Assembly: GCA_001598975.1 (NCBI GenBank)
Contig: BBXU01003035.1
Location: 1 to 64,000, forward strand
From: Parachlorella kessleri
Lineage: Eukaryota; Chlorophyta; Trebouxiophyceae; Chlorellales; Chlorellaceae
Direction: 5' to 3'
Length of the DNA: 64,000 nt
The position numbers and the translations under genes were made by a program. The notes under the pieces were generated by a model. That model was given only the letters and a program-made list of their open reading frames with translations, had not been told where the DNA came from and ran no database searches. How positions within the stretch are numbered: the first letter of the stretch is position 1; each line of letters starts with the position of its first letter. This document shows positions 1 through 12,529 of this stretch, piece after piece.

Positions 1-2655
1 CCCCCATCTCTTTCATGCAGGAGCCCACCTCCATCTAGACAGCTCGTGGCCACTCCCTGGCTTTACCTGCCGTCTAAGACCGTGTCGCCACGGTCCAGCA
101 GTTTGCTCGCTCGTGGCAAGGAAACTAAATTTGGGAACCTTCATCTTTGTTTTTATAACAACGAGCCTCCTCAGTGGTAAAAGCCCTAGTGGCATGGAGA
201 CCTTCCCAGGTAACAATCCAGTACAAGGGCGGGAGGGGGCTGAGCACCTTCATGCCTCAGACCCCTCCTCTTCCCAGCTGCTGGTCCCGATAGGCTGCCG
301 AGCAATACTGCCAGCTTCTCCCGCTGGCACGCTGGGGCTGGGTGTGCCAACCCCTCCCTACAGCACAGGCACAGCTAAAACAGACATTACTGCACCTCGA
401 AGGTGCCTTTCCAGGTGGTGGCTCAAGTGCCGAGCCCATGCCGGTCTGGCATCTATGCATTGACCTCTACCAGCGGCAGGCGGTCTGCAGGTGCAGGCAG
501 TCACTCTCGTGTGTAATGCAGCTGCTGGCAGGCACGGAGCAGCTTATACCCCTCGCCTTTAAGATGGAAATGCAAGTGACGGGAAGGGGTCATACAGCAG
601 TGTGGCGGGTGCCAGCTGCTTCAATAAGCAGGCAGGATCAGAAAGGGGGAACAAGCTGCAAGCACAAGGGCATAAACAACCACAGAGGCCCTCACCTTTG
701 CAGACTTTGCCAGGTCTTCGGCTGCTGCTGCTGGCTCAGGCTCCTCCAGATAGTCGCCGCCAGTGATTTCCGAGGCCAGCCGCTTGGAGCTAGCCCATGC
801 AACCTGTCATGCCACAGTAGTGGGCTATCTACTCGCCGCTGCATCATACAGCGTGCCTGGATCCATACCCACATCGGTAGCAATGCGGGCGCGTGAGGCT
901 CAGCCCATCTGCTGTGTGGCTCTCCCTGTTCCCAGCACCCAGTATAGACACCAACAACACACCTCCCCATTGCATGCTTCTGCGCAGTCAGCGGGTATGC
1001 ATATTCACAGAAATCAACAAAATGGTTAGACGACAGAAATCACATGCTGGCAGGTTCAGGCATGCTGCACGCCACCTCACCCTGCCAAGCCCCTTGGCTT
1101 CTTCCACAGTCATCTTGCCGGGGTCAATTTCACCCTCAAACCTGCAAGGGGCCTCACCCATCTGTATGCACATTTCCATCCTGGCACTCCCTCTAGTACT
1201 TGGCAGGGCGCAAGACAGTTGCTAAGCCCTCAGTGATCCACCTTGCCACAGCAAGTAACCAGCGGGTTACCCGCAGGTCACTCACCGGCAACCAAGGCCT
1301 ACCCATGCTCTTTCTGTCTGCCATTTCCCCCAAGCGCACACGAACCCTAACGGAACGCAAGTGTCTGCTCCTTTTTAACTCGACGCCGGCAGGCACCCAG
1401 CAAAAACGGAAGTGACTCACATTTCCAAGGCAGCTTGGCCCGCTGGCCCCACCCCTTCCTTAGCTGACCCCAGTATATCCTCCTGAGCGCTGTCTGCCAC
1501 ACCTGCAGGAGTGCAAACTTGTCGGGTCGCGATCTGCCATTGTCACGCGGCAAGACTGCCACTGCTGCACATCTGGCATAAGCCCAACTAGGCTTGTCCA
1601 GATTGAGCACAAAGTTCTCGCCATGCAGGGGTTGGCTACCTGTGGGCAGGGCTCTCCATGGTTGGTTTCCAGGCCACTCAGCTAACAGAATGCAGCCCCA
1701 ATGAAACAATGTGTGTGGCCAACTCTTAGTGTGTGTAGTGTCACACTACATATCGCCCTGTGTAAACAGCCACAACTATCTATCATCCATTTCTTATCAC
1801 CCAGGTTGGGGGGCCACCACAATGCTTTGCCACTCTGTCGATGAGGCAGGAAGTGCCCTGTTGCCACCAACGACCCCACCACCTAATCCACAATATGCTT
1901 CCTGTGTGCCGCACCACAGGATTTGATACAAGGTGTGGCTCAGGTCACCTGCAGCGTACTGCCTCACTCTTTGTGCCGCTGCACCAAAAGCATCTTTTGC
2001 CTCCTGCAGCGGCATGCAGGAGATGCTTGAAACCTACAGCAAATAGTAAACGGAAACTCTGCACTTTCCACGGCCTTGTTAAGAACTAGCAGCGGCCACA
2101 GCTGGTGTAATCAAACAGGCAAGCAGTGGTATAAGGTAAGCAGCTGAGCTTGGTATAGTGCCTGTGTGAACCCTTGACAAGTGGCTTCGTCTCAAGGAGT
2201 CAGGCACGCATAACTAGTTATTGGCCACCTTGTGTGCAGCTGGTCAAATCCAAATACAAGTAGCCCAGCGGGCTCGGTGGGCGTGCCCGACCACCTGCCC
2301 AACGTACTCCCAGCTCCTATGTAAGATGACAGTATGTCAGCGCAGCCGCTGGCTGGCACTTTTCTCTCTCTGAGTCTACTGTTAGACGATTTACCTGTGC
2401 CAGCTCCTTGGCTGTGTCACCAAGGGATTCCCGGTCCTGAGAAAGCAGCAGGAAGGTATGGGTGTCGGCACATCGGACGCCCAGGCAAACATGTGTCCTC
2501 CTTGTGTTTACCTGCAGCTGATCTGACCGTTTGCTCACCTCAGCCCTAGATCTTATCGCACAGCGACAAGGCTGCTCAGCCACGGCCTGCCCGATTCGGG
2601 GCCTGGGCGACAGCCCAGGCAGCATGGGAGCGATGCCAAGCCTCATGGGAAGCAT
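1..2655 (-). CDS. Unrecognised plastid-type alanine-rich helical protein (partial)
   Basis: I do not recognise this gene. A chain of exons reads leftward with good splice signals. The first begins at a Met near 2655 (MLPMRLGIAPMLPGLSP), is Arg/Pro/Ala-rich like a plastid transit peptide, and ends in RAEVSKRSDQLQ before a gtaaac donor near 2515. It is followed by DRESLGDTAKELAQ (about 2393-2435), EAKDAFGAAAQR (about 1965-2000), EDILGSAKEGVGPAGQAALE (about 1430-1490), FEGEIDPGKMTVEEAKGLGR (about 1090-1145), WASSKRLASEITGGDYLEEP (about 700-790) and LPRASKLLDRGDTVLDGR (about 65-120). The product is hydrophilic, rich in Ala, Glu and Lys, and reminiscent of LEA-like or amphipathic helical proteins, but no family signature is visible. 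The stop lies off the left edge. The reading frame stays open upstream of the chosen Met to about 2826, so the start is uncertain. At least one more small exon between 120 and 690 is needed to satisfy phase. Confidence 0.5.
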
Positions 2656-3610
2656 GCTGCAGTATTGCAAGAAGTGGTGGGATCGGGGTTGCATGCATGC
2701 CCGATGTGCCGGGTGTGTGACTGAGCAAGGCGCTCCCGCCTCCTGTCCAAGGTGGGGTACCTCGAGCACCGCTGACAATGTTGGCAAGAACACAGCTGAG
2801 AACTGGTTGGGCTTCACCGACAGCAAGGGTTTAACTCATCAGGAGAGCCTAGGAGGAGGGTCTGCAGGGGGTCTGCAGCTGGTGCAGAACATGAACTTTG
2901 CAGGAGCTTCAGCTGGTACATCGGATTACAGTTGCAAATTGTGACAGGCAACAGCAAGAAGCACAATACAATATCAGCTCCGCTCACAGACCAACAGGAA
3001 TCTCGCTCACGCTAGAATAATACCTAGCAACCCAGGGGGTTCATTCTTGAAGTTCTCAGTGAAGCCACATGCAGGTGCCAAAGAAGGTGCCTAGTGACAA
3101 GGCTGTATGAAGGTATAGAAGTAACACTTTCCTGACTGCGCACCTACCATGACACCACCACGATGACAACAGACCCATTACAGAAAAAGAGTATTGCAGA
3201 TATGAAAACAACCACCGCAGGCCTACGTGTTGGGCGAAGGAACCCACAGGCTTGGCCAGCCAGCACTGAAGTGTCACATGTACAGTTTAGGTGTAGAGAG
3301 ACTCCAATCAGGGCACCCACTGGCTCGTGTACGCTGATGGGCACTGCAAACGCTCTTATGTGAGTCCCATGCCTAATATTGAGGAACAGTTTGCAGCGAA
3401 GGCTGCTGGGGACTGTCAGCACGCCAAGATATAGCCCTGCTTCACATTCACAGAATGGGAAAGGCAAGCGCGCACATAATGGGATTCCACAAGCGGCATA
3501 TGGGCAACCTGGAAACGCGGCGTGAACTGAAATAGGACAGTGACCGCTGTGCAGGACGCAGAGCATAGGTGATCCCCCGGGGAGACTATTCGTTGGGCAC
3601 AAAGCCCTTC
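2656..3610. other. Intergenic region between two minus-strand genes
   Basis: This stretch lies between the 3' end of the CCB3-like gene and the start of the unrecognised helical gene. It should hold the 3' UTR of the former and the promoter of the latter. A 152-codon open frame on the minus strand (3144-3602) has no splice-supported or family-like sequence. I see no repeat or RNA gene here. Confidence 0.4.
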
Positions 3611-5320
3611 TTAGAGCACAGCAAAGGTGCGGAGGAGGACCAGCACCCAGGTTGGCAGCAGTAGGCAGTGGCCGCAGAACACCAGGTACTGCACACCAGT
3701 GAGCGCAACGTCAGTAAGCGCCGCTGCCTTACATGCTGGCACAACAGCCGACATTCAGCTCGAGGTCCAGCTCAAAGCCCTGTGTTGTTACCCGTCGCGC
3801 ACCAAACGGCTCGGCCTCCAAAGCCCAGCCGGCATGAAAACGGCACACTTTTACTACCACCCATCCAGCAGGAGCCCTTCTGACTCTGACAACCAATCCA
3901 TACCACATTTGGCAGTGCGCTTGGCCATGGGTCTGGCGAAACCTAGCAATCCCCAACATGAGAACACAAAGGGACATGCTAAACAGCCTCAACGGACATA
4001 TCACACATGGGGTCGCATATCCTTACCTGTAGTTGGGCCAGCAAGTCTAGATCCGGTACCTTCTCCAGCCACAGGCCGCCATCACCCACAAGAGACTCCA
4101 GCAGCGAAACAGTGATGCCAAGCAAGACAACAGCGCCGAAATGCAGATCGCCTGGCTCCTGTCGAGCACAAAGGGGGGAAGCACCTCTCTCAACAGCATC
4201 TTGTAAGCTTATAGGAGTAACCAACGATTCTGACATACCACAATTAAACCACTGCACAACGTTCCTGAGGCCAAGCTCACTAGCCCAGACCAGGAAGAGG
4301 TGCAGCATTAATATGCCAGTCCATATCCTCTGCTCGCCCGCCGTACCATTTGAAACAGTCCCCGCTGCAGTGGCAAGAGCACTGGGTCGCACGCAGTTAG
4401 CAGCCGCCAAGGGAGACAATGTCCCTTCTTCTCCAGCTCAGGGAAGCTGCATGCAAGACAGGCAGCCCAAATCTGAATCTCTTGAAGAGTAATGGGGTAA
4501 CCTTCGCAAGCACACCACCAAACACACAAGGCAGAAAATGCAGGGTTTCAACAGAAAACCTATCAGAGAGGTGGTACAAGGCTGGCCGGGCCAGTGGGAT
4601 ATACTACTCACAAGGACAGCAGGAACCGGCTGGTGGCCCAAACTGTCAGCAAAGCACAGGACACTCCCACGCCGACCGAGGCCCAGTACATATCGGGCCA
4701 GCTGACACCGCTAAGCTCTGCTGCTATGGCCGCCCCAGGCATGGCAACTGCTGCTGTGCCTGCAACTGTTAGGCCGGATGCAGCCAAACGCCGTAGGTGC
4801 CTTGACCAGGGGCTTTTTGCTGCTTCTGTCTCTGGCTGCTCCCCGCGCCTCGCTTCCGCCCTGCAGCAGCAGTTCGGCCTTCTGGAACTGCCCAGGAAGC
4901 ACCCTGGCCAGCTGCCAAGGCGGCCACAGCAGAACAAACGGCAATGGTCAGGAGAAATGTCATCCCACAACCTACATACCTGCAACAAGAAGCGATGCGT
5001 TTTCCACTAACAAAGAGGCGGGCTCCTGTTTGAAGCTGTGTCTGTAGGATGCCGCCGTATGGGGTCGGCCTTTCTCTACAGCTGATCGGCCGCTGCAACA
5101 GCATCCTATGATCAGTTCCTATAAGTTGTGCGGAGGATAGGTGGGGAAAACGTCCTTGGGTTATACTGAAGCTTGTGCCCGAAACCGAGCCTTGGCGGTT
5201 ATGTAGCACGCAAGGTTCATCACCAAAGCAACAAGATGGTAAAGCTCGCATGGCATCCAGGCAAGCCTTTGACAGGCAGGGCGCCAAAGAGCTGACTGTG
5301 CAGAGCTGTGCCATGTCCAT
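3611..5320 (-). CDS. CCB3: CCB3-like YggT-family plastid membrane protein
   Basis: This is probably the green-algal counterpart of CCB3, a YggT-family thylakoid protein needed to attach heme c-i to cytochrome b6 in the b6f complex. Exon 1 (5320 to about 4978) encodes a long Arg/Ser/Ala-rich leader. Exon 2 gives an Ala-rich stretch ending AAIAAELSG and a first membrane segment (WASVGVGVSCALLTVWATSR). It is followed by FFPELEKKGHCLPWRLL and DPVLLPLQR, which match the YggT pattern of a membrane helix, a proline turn and a DP motif. Exon 3 has REVLPP, the family's RxxxPP box, then FGAVVLLGITVSLLESLVG, close to the second helix of plant CCB3. The last exon is hydrophobic (YLVFCGHCLLLPTWVLVLLR) and ends at TAA 3611-3613. 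REVLPP and the second helix lie in different frames, separated by a six-base homopolymer at 4173-4178. The assignment rests on remembered family patterns and is moderate; a shorter start near 5110 is possible. Confidence 0.55.
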
Positions 5321-5711
5321 GCCTTAGGCTGGCATCAAGAAACCAGAAGAACCTAAGTTAAGGAAAGAGCAAGTTAGTGAGATGGGCGGAGGAAGGGATG
5401 CTTGCTGCTATGTCACATCCGTGCTTGTTGATGGTGGCAGGGAGTGCGAATCGATGAGAGGTTAGGGTGAACTGGACTGGCGGGGCTGGATGCTGCCTTT
5501 TGTTGTTGGTGGCAGGCATTGCGAATAGAGGAGAGGTAAGGGGAACTATACCGACAGGGCTCAACAGCAGTAGTGCTCTGGAAGGCGTTATCTCAACAGT
5601 ATTGTTCCTGTCAGGCGGCATGCCTGCCTGAGTACCAACAAAGAGCAGGCCTCTTGTGCCAGGTAAACTACTGCAAGGCAATGGGTTACATGGCAGGCAC
5701 GAACATCAGCA
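5321..5711. other. Intergenic spacer with two tandem copies of a dispersed repeat
   Basis: This spacer lies between the TOPBP1 stop and the CCB3-like start. It contains two adjacent, diverged copies of the dispersed repeat described separately (5424-5494 and 5502-5570), both in minus orientation. I see no gene. Confidence 0.5.
5424..5570 (-). repeat. Dispersed repeat, two adjacent copies
   Basis: Read on the minus strand, each copy has the family layout: a GCATCCAGCCC-type head (GAGCCCTGTCGG in the second copy), a C/T-rich middle, then TTCGCA and a CCTGCCACC tail. The copies are at 5424-5494 and 5502-5570 and are clearly diverged from each other. Confidence 0.6.
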
Positions 5712-8700
5712 CTAGCCCAGCATTGCCATCAGCACATCTGTCTTGTTTTTCTGTGCAGGGCCCCGCAAGCGTGCCAATTGCCTCAGTTTCTCTTTCGCGG
5801 CTGCATCTGCACCATTTGATCGGGTCACCCTTGCTGGAACCACGGTTGGAGAGGTGTCATATCCCACCTGCTGCGACATCTCCAACTGCAACAGCAGCGA
5901 GAAAATCAGCTCACGTAACGTTCCCTGGCAAGCCCCTTTCTTGCCATTCCAATTTCGGGGAGTGAAGTGGCCATCCTGAACACTGTGAGAAGAGGGCGTG
6001 ACATATTCTGCATCCAGCACTGTCACTCCAGACCAGCCCAGCTCTCATTCCCTGTTCGCACTATCTGCCACCCATGCTAATATGAGTCACTGGGCGGACA
6101 TTGGATAGGTCTGGCTGTAGCAGTCCCGTCTCCAGGACGCCTGCCTGTCATGAAAACAAGGCCAGAACAGATGACTGCCTTGCCCATCATAGACAAAAAC
6201 CCAACACAGAATTTGATAGCCCATCATTTCCCCATCACCCACCTCTGTGGCGTGTTCTCGCTTCGATCCTCGCTCGGACCGCCGCCGCGTCCTGCCATCG
6301 CCAGCTTCTGAAGGGGTATCAGCTGCAGGTGTGCTGTGCCCACGCTTTGCACGGGTGCGAGTCTGCCTGCCACTATCTCCAAGGGAAATGCTGCCGTCTG
6401 TATCCCCACCTCCCTCAGCCTGCCTTTTACAGCCTGCAATGCAATCAGGAGCCTCCTAGCCTTATGAGTCAAAGTCCAACCGCGATCACATATTCGTACT
6501 CCCGCTTTCAGCAGGCTCAGGTGCATCCCACTGCACCATTCCCCTGCAGCCTCAAATAGCAAAGGCAAAGCCACCCACAGTAGTGCCTTGGCCAAGCCTG
6601 GAACAAGTGCAGGGCGCATGCCATGCCTTTTGATCAGATGAAGGAGGCAAAGAGGGCATGACATGCGCGCCTAATAATCACTGACACAGCAGCCCTCACC
6701 TTTGCCTCGTGGCGGTGGTGGAGGCATGTCCTGCTGCGAGCCAAGCGCAGGAGGGCCAGCCATGTTTGCAAGCATGTTGCCTATCTTGTCCAGCATCGCC
6801 TCAATGTCATGCCCCTCGCCGCCGTTGCGGCCCTGCTGCCCCGCCTGGCCACCCTCAGCGCCGACCACGAGTACTGGCACCTCGCAGCCCTCCTCAACTT
6901 CACCAGCTCCTCTGTCAAGCGCAGGATTGCCAGCAGCTGCCGAGCCGGCCAAGCCCATTGCAGTCTCCGCAGCAACCATGGCAGCCAGAGCGGCGGAGTC
7001 AGGAGGGCGCAGCCGGGAGGCTCCAGCGCTGCGCCCGCTGCGGCGCCCACCGGAGGTGGGGCCGCTGCCACCTGACCGCTGTGCTGCGCTGCCGCTGCTG
7101 GCAATGCCGCTAGCTGGGGAGCGCTGCAGAGGCACAGCTGAGCCAGGCCGCCCTCCCTCTGCAGCTGCCGCTTGGGCAGCTGGCACTGCTGCCACAGTTG
7201 TGTGTTGGTGGGCGTGTGACCATTCCAAGCCCGACTGTACAGCGAGGGCAGGAGCTTGGCGCCTGCCTGATAGAGGGGAGCTGCTGCCAAAGACTGCTGC
7301 CAGCACCTGCTGCTGATTGGGTGCAGCACCACCAAGGTCACCCAGCGCGTCATCAAGCAAGGACCTCTGCGGAAGCTGCTGCTGCTGCTCGCCAGGCTGG
7401 GCGCCACTTGCAAGGGCCAACGAGTCTGCTGGCATGTCTAGCAGCAGGGCATTCACGGTGGAGTGGCCCTGTTGCTGAGGCCGTGGTTGCCGCGGCGGTG
7501 CTGGCGCGCCAGTACTCCAAAGGGGAACGGCCATGTCAGCATCCATTAAGCTGGGAATGCTCGCAGCCGCTGCTGGTGCTGCCGCTGGTAGGCTGTTCTC
7601 GTCATTTGACCGCCGAGCAGAAGCTTGCCGGCCCTGGGCTCTTCTTTCTCTCAGCGGCCGGGCGCGCTGGGAGGCTGCTGGCGCCTGCAGTTGCAGCTGC
7701 TCTGGTTGCATGGCCCCACTAGCGTGGGTGGCTGTCACACCTGCCCCCAGCGGTTGCTCTGCTGCTGCCTGTTGGGAACGGTCGCCTGCCACCACTGCCT
7801 GGTAGAGAGAGGTGGGGAGCGCCAAAGGGGCTCCGCCAGGGGCAGAGGTGGCCCGGGGGAACTGTGTGACGCCTATCTGGCTGGGCATACCGGAGCCTGC
7901 AGAGTGAAACCCTGAAGCCAGTGAGTGATGCTAATAGCACCACTAGGTGATGCAGGAAGATGTGCATGATAAGCAAAGGGAGCAGCCCTAAGTGTGACTG
8001 AGATAGCAGGCCGCCTCTGCGGCACTGACTCTAGCGCATGTTGTCCTAGGCAGTCATACATGCAGGGGCTGCCGCCCGCTGTGGGCCACGAAGGGTGGAG
8101 CCACCAGAGTCGCAAGCAGGTGTAACGCCGGCATCGCTGCAGCCCCACATGAAGACACCAGCTGCTCACCTCCAGAGCCCCTGGTGGCACCCTCCTCCGA
8201 AGGCAGGTTGCTGTGCACAAATCCAGCTCCTGCCGCAGCTGCACCGGCACCAGCAGGCCCTCCTCCCTCAGGGCCCAGCCCCGGCTGCACAAACGCTGCC
8301 GGGTGGTAATGCTCCTCCGGCATCAGCTGCCCATTTGCGATGGAGTCCAGCAACCAGTCCGCAGTCACCGGACGCACCCCCAACCGCCCGCTGTGGAGAT
8401 ATTTGGCTCCAGAGGGATCAGGCACCAGCAGGTGGGTGTTACGGCGGGTCATGGACTCCGTGGTTGTGCCGCCTAGCAGCTCCAGGGTGCGCGTGATGAC
8501 GGCCCGAGAGGCGTCCTCGTAGCCGGAGATGGACGCCCTGCAGCCTCAGGGAGGCAGCCAAGGGTCACCAAGGGCGGCAGCCAGCTGGTGCTGCCGGTTG
8601 TCAGGCTTGTGCAAAGACAGACTACCTTGTTGGTCAAGCACTTGTACCCAGAGCCCAGGCAGTACAGCTTAACCATCTCTCCTCAAAGTTTGCACTACCT

Positions 8701-11700
8701 GCCACCCTACTAAACCAACACACGTCTCGGAATTATTCTACATCCAGTCCTGTCGGTACAGCCCAATTCTCACTCCCTGTTCGCATCACCTGGCCACCCT
8801 AACTAAATAACCCTATCCTACCGCCATTGTTGGAGGTGAAGGGAAGCGTAGCACCACAGCTACACTCACAAGACTTTCTCCATGCCGGCGAGGGGCAGTG
8901 GGAAGGCTAGGGGCTGGTGCAGCGGCGCGTTCCGCTGTGCTGGTAGTGGCCGCCCGGCTACGAGTGAGCACTCCAGCCAGTAAGGAGTGAAGCGCTGCTT
9001 CTCGTCCACTGCACCCAGAACACTCAAGCCCTGGTGGGGTAATGCAAAATCAACCATCCAAGTGTGCATGACACGCACCGACTGTGGAGCGGGACAGGTG
9101 GCCATTGCTCCTGAGCCAGAGAGCTGGGACCAGGTGTACCCAGGCTGCCACTGCCATGGACACATCCCTGGTGCAGGTAAACGTGGCACGCGCAGGGACA
9201 AGCAAGAGGACGTATTGCCACTTACCAAGCTTGAAGTCAGGGTAGCTGCTGCGCAGCAGGTGCGCATCCTGCTGCAGGAGGCTGTGGGGGCAGATGGCAT
9301 ATGCCTGGCGCTTGTTTGGCACGATGGCGATGGTGTGGGCGTTGAAAACCTACACATGGTCAACGAGTGGGCAACGCGAGCCTTGAGGGTCACACAAAGC
9401 CACCCAGAAAGCCCCCTTGATGCCTGACCTTCAACTAGCCTTACACCCAGCAGAGAGGCGAAGCCGTTGACAGATCCTATCACCCCAGCTCTTCAACACA
9501 TAATGAGATTTCCTAGTATATTGACTACCCTACCCGGCCTCCATACTGCAGGATGAGCTCCTTCATGCGGGACTCCTCGTCTGTAGCTCCCGCTGCCCGC
9601 AGGGCGGCCAACGTAAAGTAGCAGCCTGCCAGCGGCCCTGCGGTGAAATGCGAGCGAGCGCAGCAGCTGTGGACGGCTCAGGGAGCAACCACGGTAGGGT
9701 ATGTGGATGGTGCAAGCACGCAAGCTGCAGATCAAAAGCGACCCGCCCTGCTCTGCAACCAAGAGTCCAGTACAGACATCAAATGCCGCTGTGCCAGTGC
9801 GCCCCTTTGCCAATGCTTTCGGCTTTTGTTAATAATAGCAAGTCTGTTCTTCCGGTGACACCCACCTGCTGAGGGTTGACGCGTGCCCAAGGTGTCTTCT
9901 GAGCCGGCGCTGAGGCCAGAGCTGCTCCGCAGCAGCTGCCGCGCATCAGCTTCGATGTGTTCCATGCCAGGCACCTGTGCCAGGGTGCAAAGCCCTTCTT
10001 CACCTTCCCTGTGCTCGCTTTTTATACAAATGTATAAGTGCAGAACCCAGCGGCGGGGCCCCCTGCAAACATGCAGAAGCAAGATTGAGCACTTTCCAAA
10101 ACCGTGCCAGCCCAACCCCCACCACCCTCTAGCTGACACATCCACTGAGCCCTCACAGCACGGACCTTTTTCCGGAGGCCCTGCAGCGCGCTGACGGGTA
10201 TGCAGAATCCATCCCCAGGCGGAAGCCGCTCCCTCTGTAGAGCGCACTGCCGTAGCCAGTCCAGGGTCACAAAGGCTGTCTGACGGTTGCTGCCGGCATA
10301 CTCCGCTAGGTCAGCAGCCTCGGCGGCTGTGAGGTCAGACCCCACCTACAAGGAGGCAGAAGCACCCTTTTGTGGGTGGTCAAACATTATCAATATCGTC
10401 AGTTCCGGGGTCAGGAATTTTGTACCTGCCCAAAAGGTATGGCTGGTGAGTAACAGGCACCTGGCAGAGTTGTAATGTTAGTTCATACGCACACTCAAAA
10501 CATCCTCACTGCCTTTGGGAAAAAGCAGGTGCTGCATGGGGGACCACCAGTGCAGCTGTCTCACCACAATGTGTGTCAGACCGGGTGTGAGAACCGCAAA
10601 CCGCTTCGCAGCTCCCTCCCGGACCAGCCGCAACATCTCAACTTGCTCCTTGGGGGTGCACCCAGCTAAATGAATGCTGCAGGGGCATTGGAACATGGTC
10701 AAAAATCCTAAATATGGAGCTGCAAAGCGAATGATGGTCCTCACAAAGGCAGAACCACTTGTACCACTTACACTGGGTGTACACAGTCCATGTGCGAGTC
10801 CAGCAAACGGCATTAGAAAGACATCTTCAATACTTGCCTGCAGCTGTCTAAGAAGAGCGGGGTGTCATCGTCCCAGTCCAGGTCATCATACGAGCTGGCT
10901 GGCACTGCTGCCCCGTCAAAGGGCGATAGCTGTATCAGGGGTGCGGACGGCCCTCCAGGTCCCTCCCCAGTGGCTGTAACCACAGGCGTGGACTGTGCCA
11001 CAGCCCCTGCCTCCTGCCGCAACCGGCTGGCTGGTCGTTGTGAGATGCCTTGTTGCTGGTGGGGCTGCTGTGAGTCTACTCCTCTGCTGACAGCCCCACA
11101 AGATGGCTCCACACCGCTGGGCAGCCTGCAGGCAGGGCGGCAGGTCTTTGCATTCGCTAAAGAGCGAGCAGCTAGCAGTCGAGCAAAGGCGTATTGCAGA
11201 GAATAATAAATGTACAAGGTGAGGAGCGCGACCAAGGCATAACAGCGACCATCATGACTTAAAACAAATGCAAACCATGCAGGGAGCCGCCCCCACAGTT
11301 AACACAGGTACAGGGATGCACACAATAAGTACACAATGTGGATAAGATGGTTAACATGCCGCAGAGACGGGTACCTTGTCTCGCTTGCGCTGCCATAGCA
11401 GCCATTAGCTCCAGAGGGTGCTGGCATGCTAAGCATGGTAGCTTCATCTGTCAGCAGCCCACCCACGGCACCGTTTTGCAGCGGCCGCATGGCTGCCTCG
11501 GCAAGCCTGCATGCTTGCCAGCAGCGGTCATAGGCCCCGAAGCAGCCCGGCAACATAAGGGAGTTCAATGAGGGTGCGCACACAAACTGAGATGTAGCAG
11601 TGCAGGTGGAGGGAATGCAGCTCCTTTCTCAGTCTGCGTTGCCAAGGCAACCACAACCGAGCTCTCCATGTGCAAGGCCCGACAGCGCCCTTCCAGCCTT

Positions 11701-12529
11701 GTTGACAACATCGAAAGCAGCAGCAGGCCACACCTGTTCTGGCCCGTCTGGTCAGCCCTGTCCACCACCAGGAAGGGCGCCTCATCCAGGCAGCAACCCC
11801 TGGCCAGGCAGTCGTCAACCCAGCGAGGTTGCACGCAGGTGATGCGCTCACGCTGAGCAAACCTGCATCAAGGATTCCCTTGGATTCTGGCCGCTACCCT
11901 AGCCGTCTTCAGGCCCTCACAACTGACATATCACGGGCTCTGACTGACGGGTGACGCCCCTGGGGCCCTCAATTCTCCTGCTGCATGAGGCGAAGGAGCA
12001 GCTATGCACTCTGCCATTGGCTCTTGCTTTGCCAGCACATCACCCTACCAGGAACCCTGCCTCACCTGTACTTCTCGCTTTCAGTCGAGACGGTCACCAG
12101 ATGCGTACACTTGCAGTCCAGCTGAGCTGAGTGCTGGCCTCCAGCCTCAAGGACCTGCCTAGCAAGCACCTGCTTGCGGCTGGGGCTGATGCCAGAGAAG
12201 CAAATTGTCAGGCCCAGGAACGGGCCCACACGGAAGCCGTCGTAGGGAAGCCGCCGCTCTTCACGTGCACAGGCCAGCAGCCACTCTGGTGTGACGACGG
12301 GCACCGCGGGGTTGGCACGCACAACAACACGATACTTGGGTGACCGCACATTGCGGGTGATCACCAAGTGCGGCGGCGCTTTGCCCACAGCTGTGAGAAG
12401 TTGGAACCCGTGCTGCCGGGCCAGTGCCTGTAGCTGCTCTCGCTCGCTAGGGTGGACTGCTGTCACTAGTACCTCAAAGCCCTCAGGCAGCAGGCGCGCT
12501 GCTATTCCTCCAGGCGCCACTGCTGCCAT
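5712..12529 (-). CDS. TOPBP1: TOPBP1/MEI1-like multi-BRCT checkpoint protein
   Basis: This is a scaffold of the DNA replication/damage checkpoint (TopBP1/Dpb11; MEI1 in plants) that binds phosphorylated partners in the nucleus. Five BRCT regions are visible in order. BRCT1 (from ATG 12529, FEVLVTAVHPSEREQL to TPEWLLACAREERRLP) and BRCT2 (FLGLTICFSG to PRWVDDCLARGCCLDE) are tandem. BRCT3 has IHLAGCTPKEQVEMLRL and VTLDWLRQCALQRERLP (about 10200-10660). BRCT4 has PLAGCYFTLAALRAAG, AHTIAIVPNKRQAYA and FTPYWLECSLVAGRPLP (about 8880-9640). BRCT5 has ASISGYEDASRAV and VTADWLLDSIANGQLMPEE (about 8170-8540). A long Gln/Ala/Pro-rich exon (about 6716-7910) follows, then a basic exon with TRRRSERGSKREHATE. 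The final exon carries SQQVGYDTSP, resembling the plant TOPBP1 C-terminal tail, and ends at TAG 5712-5714. Exon phases join throughout; one intron needs a GC donor (10837). An additional 5' exon is possible. Confidence 0.85.
6003..6086 (+). repeat. Dispersed repeat copy (in a TOPBP1 intron)
   Basis: This copy has ATTCTGCATCCAGC near its start, then CCAGCCCAGCTCTCATTCC, TGTTCGCACTATCTGCCACC and CATGCTAATA. It lies in the last TOPBP1 intron, upstream of the final exon in transcript order. Confidence 0.7.
8686..8805 (+). repeat. Dispersed repeat: one full copy and one tail fragment
   Basis: A tail fragment (GCACTACCTGCCACCCTACT, about 8689-8714) precedes a full copy at 8731-8805. The full copy has TATTCTACATCCAGTCCTGT, CTCACTCCCTGTTCGCATCA and GCCACCCTAACTAAA. 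Both sit in an intron of the TOPBP1-like gene. Confidence 0.65.

Noticed and set aside
2531..2944. 137-codon plus-strand frame
   Set aside because: It is antisense to the probable transit-peptide exon of the left-most gene, with no recognisable domain.
3144..3602. 152-codon hydrophobic minus-strand frame
   Set aside because: It lies just past the CCB3-like stop, has no splice support and no family-like motif, and is probably UTR or spacer.
6671..7888. 405-codon minus-strand frame as an independent gene
   Set aside because: It is the long Gln/Ala-rich exon of the TOPBP1-like gene. Codon phase joins it to the BRCT5 exon upstream and to the basic C-terminal exon downstream.
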